Shown here piece after piece: positions 60,576 to 64,000 of a stretch of 64,000 nucleotides of DNA. Source of the DNA: a virus; IMG/VR virus record IMGVR_UViG_3300024054_000269, positions 1 through 64,000 of that record; one strand, given 5' to 3'. Under the pieces are notes generated by a model that did no database searches, was not told the origin of the DNA, and worked only from the letters and a program-made list of their open reading frames with translations. Position 1 is the stretch's first letter. Each line of letters opens with the position of its first letter. A program made the translations under genes and the position numbers.

Positions 60576-63500
60576 ATGACAAGAGTTTCTGCATTCAAAG
60601 GAACCTATATACCTAATAGGAGACCCTATATAACACTTACCCCAGATGTTTATGTTTCGATACAGGGCGAGACCTCGGTCATCGGATGTGGTGAATGTCG
60701 TCGTGAAATATCATTTAATAGATATTTGACTTCAGTTAGTACTGAAGCCAGCGTTGATTCTCCGCCAGGGTCTGCAAATTTTACATTATCAATTCCTGAC
60801 ACTGACGTTAACGATTTTTATGTAAACGGACAATTCTTAATTGTTCCGATGATGGAGATTGAAATTTATGCTAAAGGTTATTTCACGGTTGGTGGTTTTC
60901 CACAATATTATAAAATTTTCTGGGGTTTAGTCTCATCAGTTACTAAAAATTGGTCAAATGGAACAACTACAATTACCGTCAATTGCAGAGATATTTTAAG
61001 GTGGTGGGAACTCACGTATCTAACGATGAACCCAGCTTTTGTTGATCCGATTGGAAGTTCAGCCGGAAATTTCCAATTTTGGGGAAATCAATTTGCTGGA
61101 TCAAATCCTTACGAAGTTATAATATCACTTGCTAAAGAATCTATGGGCGATTTTTCGCATACAACTGGTTCTTTTATACAGTATAGGCCTGATCAAGGGC
61201 CAGAAAGACAAGTTACTGGTGAATATGTAAAAGACATAATGGCTTATTGGCAATTGAAATTTGGTAACATATGGAACAATTTGGTTTTGTATGGATCGTC
61301 AGGAACTGCTTATACACTGAATGCTACCGATAAAAATATAAGGCCACGTCAAATTGCAATGTCAATATTTGAAGAAGAATCAAATATTGTAAGATATAAT
61401 CAACAAACAGCTATTTTTAGAATTCAACCAACTGAAGTCGCGGTTTTTAGAAAACAACTCGCAAAAGCCGCCGAGGTCGATTTCTTTCAGGCTGAACAAC
61501 GTAGCAAATTATCGATAGCAATGGATGCTAGAGACCAAGCTGGCAATTATGAATTCTATTGTGATACCACTGGTGACATAGTGTTCAAGCCACCGTTTTA
61601 TAATTTAAATGTTATGCCGAATAAACCAACTTCTTGGATTCAAGATTTTGAAATAATAGATGACAGCGTTACAGATTCTGAAGCGGAAGTTTTTACCCAC
61701 ATAACATCAAGTGGCAATGCTTTTGGTGGTGTTATGGATTGGGGCTTAAATGACGAAATAACAACACCGAGAACAGCGGTGTACGATTATCATCTTTTGA
61801 GAAGATATGGATGGAGAAGATTAGATTATCAAGTTGAGTGGGCTGGTAACCCAAGAAAATTATTCTTTCATTTGTTTGATGTTTTGGATAGAACAAATGC
61901 GAAACGCCAATATGGGAATATAACAATTCCCATGCGACCTGAGCTTCGCATGGGATTCCCCGTTTGGGTTCCAAAATATGATTCATTTTTTTACGTTTCT
62001 GGAATATCGCACAATTTCTCAGCTGGTGGACAAGCAACTACTGTTCTTACGCTTACTGCTAAACGCAGCAAATTCATAGCACCAAGAAACATAGGACGAG
62101 TTGACAAAACAGGCGCAAGTGATTCGCCCCCAAATAAAAATAAAAGCAAAATAAATAAGAAGCAAAAGAAAAATAGTAGTGTTGTTCTAAAAGAAGTTGA
62201 TGAAATACCAAATTCCGAAATAAATCCACTTTTTAGAATCGAATTCCCATCAGAGACCGGTGAAACGATCGGTTTAAATCAAGCCAATACGACAAGAGAT
62301 TGGGACCAACCAGTTATACTCCGACATCCAGAAACTGGAAGAATGCTCGGATTCCCAAATGCTGTTATGGTATATAGGACAACTTATGATGGTCAAAAAT
62401 TAGCAACTATATTAGCAAAATCCGGTAGCATGGAACATGACAATCCAAAAGACAAAAACCCGAAGTCTGCTGAGGGTACGCCTTTAAATTATAACAAAGT
62501 AATTGCTGAAGTTCGTGAGTTACTGCGCCAGCAAAAGAAATCTGAGTTAATTGGTAGGCTTAGATCACACAGATATGAAGCCGCTGTAACAAGTCTTGGT
62601 GCTTATGACTATGCACATGATACTAGCGGTTATTTTAAAGAAATGGCAATAGTTCCAACAGAAAGCGTTACTTATTCATCTGGAACTACTGATCCGAACG
62701 ATGCTATAAGAATTTCAAAGGCTTCTCCTAATGAAATAAAAAAGCAAAACACAGAGTTCAAAAAAACACGTAATGAACTTGAGAAAAAACTTAGAGACAT
62801 AAAGAAAAAAGAAAAAGACGCTGAAAAGAAATTCAATCAAAAATTGGTGGAGTTAAGAAGGAAATCAGGAAATGACACAACAAAACAAACAAACTCAACA
62901 AAAAAGCAGATATCGGATGTTGAAAAATCAATAAAAGAGTCTAAAACTAAACTTGAGAAGATACTTAAAGAGTTGGCTAAAGAAACTAAAAAACAATCGG
63001 ATTTAAGTATTGAACGTGATAAACTTGAACAGGCTATATTTAGTCTTGGGTACGTTCCGACTGCTAAAGGTTTTGTTTTACCGAAATCTGAATTAGATTC
63101 ACCAAAACAAGCCCTAAACGCAGACGCTAAAACTAAAATAAAAATTAATAAATCATCTCAATCTGGTAAGAATGCAGCCGAAGAGTATAAAAAACTAACA
63201 ACAAATCAAACGACAAACACAAATAACGCCGGAACTGACAGTGCACAATTTATTAAATTAAAGAACGACTATGATAAAGCTGTTTCAAATATTGAAAAAC
63301 AAAACGAAATAATAAACAAAATTCAAACTAGTCAAACTTCTGCGCAGCAAAAATTTAGTGAACTTGAAAATCAGTTGGCAGCTTTAAAAGTTTCACAAGG
63401 TGATTTCAAAACTGGTCAAATATCAAAATTAAAATCTGATATAAAAGAATTGGGAGAAAAAATAGATAAATTGCAAATCCGAATAGAAAAGCTTAAGTCT

Positions 63501-64000
63501 GGTGAAGAAGAAACATTAGATGAAACAGACAGAGCGAAAAAACTTTCTGATTCTAGAAGGGAACTCCAAAAGTTGGTAGTTGATTATGATCAATTACAGA
63601 AAAAATTAAGAGTAGCTGAAGATGAATTTGAGGAGGCCGCAACTGAATCTGACGATTTATTTAATATAAGAGTTCAACGTGCTGAACTTGAAAAACAATT
63701 AGATGACTTAAATAGCAAAATAGCAAAAAATAGAATTTTGCCAAATTTAAACATTATGATAAGGCCAGTTTCTGACGAATTTGGATTTGAAGTTATAGGC
63801 CATTATAGATACGGACGCGGAGCATTCATAGACAGAGGCAAAGTAAAAATCGAAGTTGGTGGTAAAGATCGTCCAATTGTGAATGATTTAGGCATTCAAT
63901 TTGCGGCGACTGGTTCATTAATTGAAAATTTTCCAATGGATGTTAACTTAGCAACCAACGGTCCTGAAACTTTAAACTTTGCTGAAGCATTCGAAGATAT
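60576..64000 (+). CDS. Baseplate hub-like protein, C-terminus beyond the window
   Basis: ATG 60576 directly follows the preceding TAA and the frame stays open for at least 1141 residues to the window end. The N-terminal ~500 residues are beta-rich with TEASVDSPPGSANFTLSIPD, MEIEIYAKGYFT, TITVNCRDILRWW and YVSGISHNFSAGGQATTVLT, the style of gp27/protein-D-type hub proteins. Long charged coiled-coil segments follow (about 720-1060, KKLRDIKKKEKDAEKKFNQK), then a further beta domain (RRYGRGAFIDRGKVKIEVGG type). Fusion of a hub with long coiled coils is unusual. Confidence 0.7.
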   Translation, partial: MTRVSAFKGTYIPNRRPYITLTPDVYVSIQGETSVIGCGECRREISFNRYLTSVSTEASVDSPPGSANFTLSIPDTDVNDFYVNGQFLIVPMMEIEIYAKGYFTVGGFPQYYKIFWGLVSSVTKNWSNGTTTITVNCRDILRWWELTYLTMNPAFVDPIGSSAGNFQFWGNQFAGSNPYEVIISLAKESMGDFSHTTGSFIQYRPDQGPERQVTGEYVKDIMAYWQLKFGNIWNNLVLYGSSGTAYTLNATDKNIRPRQIAMSIFEEESNIVRYNQQTAIFRIQPTEVAVFRKQLAKAAEVDFFQAEQRSKLSIAMDARDQAGNYEFYCDTTGDIVFKPPFYNLNVMPNKPTSWIQDFEIIDDSVTDSEAEVFTHITSSGNAFGGVMDWGLNDEITTPRTAVYDYHLLRRYGWRRLDYQVEWAGNPRKLFFHLFDVLDRTNAKRQYGNITIPMRPELRMGFPVWVPKYDSFFYVSGISHNFSAGGQATTVLTLTAKRSKFIAPRNIGRVDKTGASDSPPNKNKSKINKKQKKNSSVVLKEVDEIPNSEINPLFRIEFPSETGETIGLNQANTTRDWDQPVILRHPETGRMLGFPNAVMVYRTTYDGQKLATILAKSGSMEHDNPKDKNPKSAEGTPLNYNKVIAEVRELLRQQKKSELIGRLRSHRYEAAVTSLGAYDYAHDTSGYFKEMAIVPTESVTYSSGTTDPNDAIRISKASPNEIKKQNTEFKKTRNELEKKLRDIKKKEKDAEKKFNQKLVELRRKSGNDTTKQTNSTKKQISDVEKSIKESKTKLEKILKELAKETKKQSDLSIERDKLEQAIFSLGYVPTAKGFVLPKSELDSPKQALNADAKTKIKINKSSQSGKNAAEEYKKLTTNQTTNTNNAGTDSAQFIKLKNDYDKAVSNIEKQNEIINKIQTSQTSAQQKFSELENQLAALKVSQGDFKTGQISKLKSDIKELGEKIDKLQIRIEKLKSGEEETLDETDRAKKLSDSRRELQKLVVDYDQLQKKLRVAEDEFEEAATESDDLFNIRVQRAELEKQLDDLNSKIAKNRILPNLNIMIRPVSDEFGFEVIGHYRYGRGAFIDRGKVKIEVGGKDRPIVNDLGIQFAATGSLIENFPMDVNLATNGPETLNFAEAFED

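Noticed and set aside
1-64000. tRNA genes
   Set aside because: No cloverleaf with a GGTTCGA-type T-arm was seen; TTGGTTCGCAGG at 26.9 kb belongs to the structured RNA.

Overview
The window is a segment of a large, AT-rich, contractile-tailed (myovirus-type) phage genome, probably a jumbo phage. It has long blocks of tightly packed virion genes (sheath, tube, a 1188-residue tape measure, baseplate/hub), many small unknown genes, free-standing endonucleases, an intein, and no ribosomal, tRNA or cellular metabolic genes. The host cannot be read from the sequence.

Layout. 1-8.9 kb: the end of a collagen-like fibre gene, then three glycosyltransferases, a UDP-xylose-synthase-like enzyme and an intein-split radical SAM enzyme, which looks like a glycan module for the virion or host surface. 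8.9-13.5 kb: virion proteins, a patatin-like phospholipase and small membrane/coiled-coil proteins. 13.5-28.7 kb: accessory region with a short ligase, many small proteins (some zinc-binding, one Lar-like), an HNH-GNAT protein, a CRISPR mini-array with a Cas12m-like nuclease, a second array of diverged CRISPR-repeat hairpins, and a structured RNA. 28.7-34.1 kb: neck/structural proteins and an actin-like ATPase. 34.2-51.3 kb: an FmdB-like protein with an apparent ACG start, the 1665-residue sheath, three endonuclease-GNAT fusions, an AAA+ ATPase, a J-domain protein and an HNH nuclease. 51.4-64 kb: tube, two genes in the tail-chaperone position, tape measure, two related tail proteins and a hub-like protein that runs off the window.

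The most notable system is at 21.4-25.1 kb. A 653-residue type V effector resembles Cas12m (V-M) but keeps all three RuvC acidic residues. It sits 6 nt from a 3-repeat/2-spacer array. On the other side of the gene, on the opposite strand, lie five diverged copies of the same repeat, separated by only 10-14 nt, whose hairpin stems change in a compensatory way. A sixth copy stands alone before a tail gene at 52.1 kb. This pattern suggests repeat-mimic RNAs (RNA anti-CRISPR or regulatory) coexisting with an active phage CRISPR system.

Other unexpected signals are a shared C-terminal tail, x-E-(V/I/L)-(V/I/L)-(D/E)-(G/S/A)-stop, on about ten small proteins, mostly unrelated, on both strands; a recurring TTGTATTGTA-like promoter motif; and the endonuclease-acetyltransferase family. 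Family assignments are from memory of motifs, without database searches.
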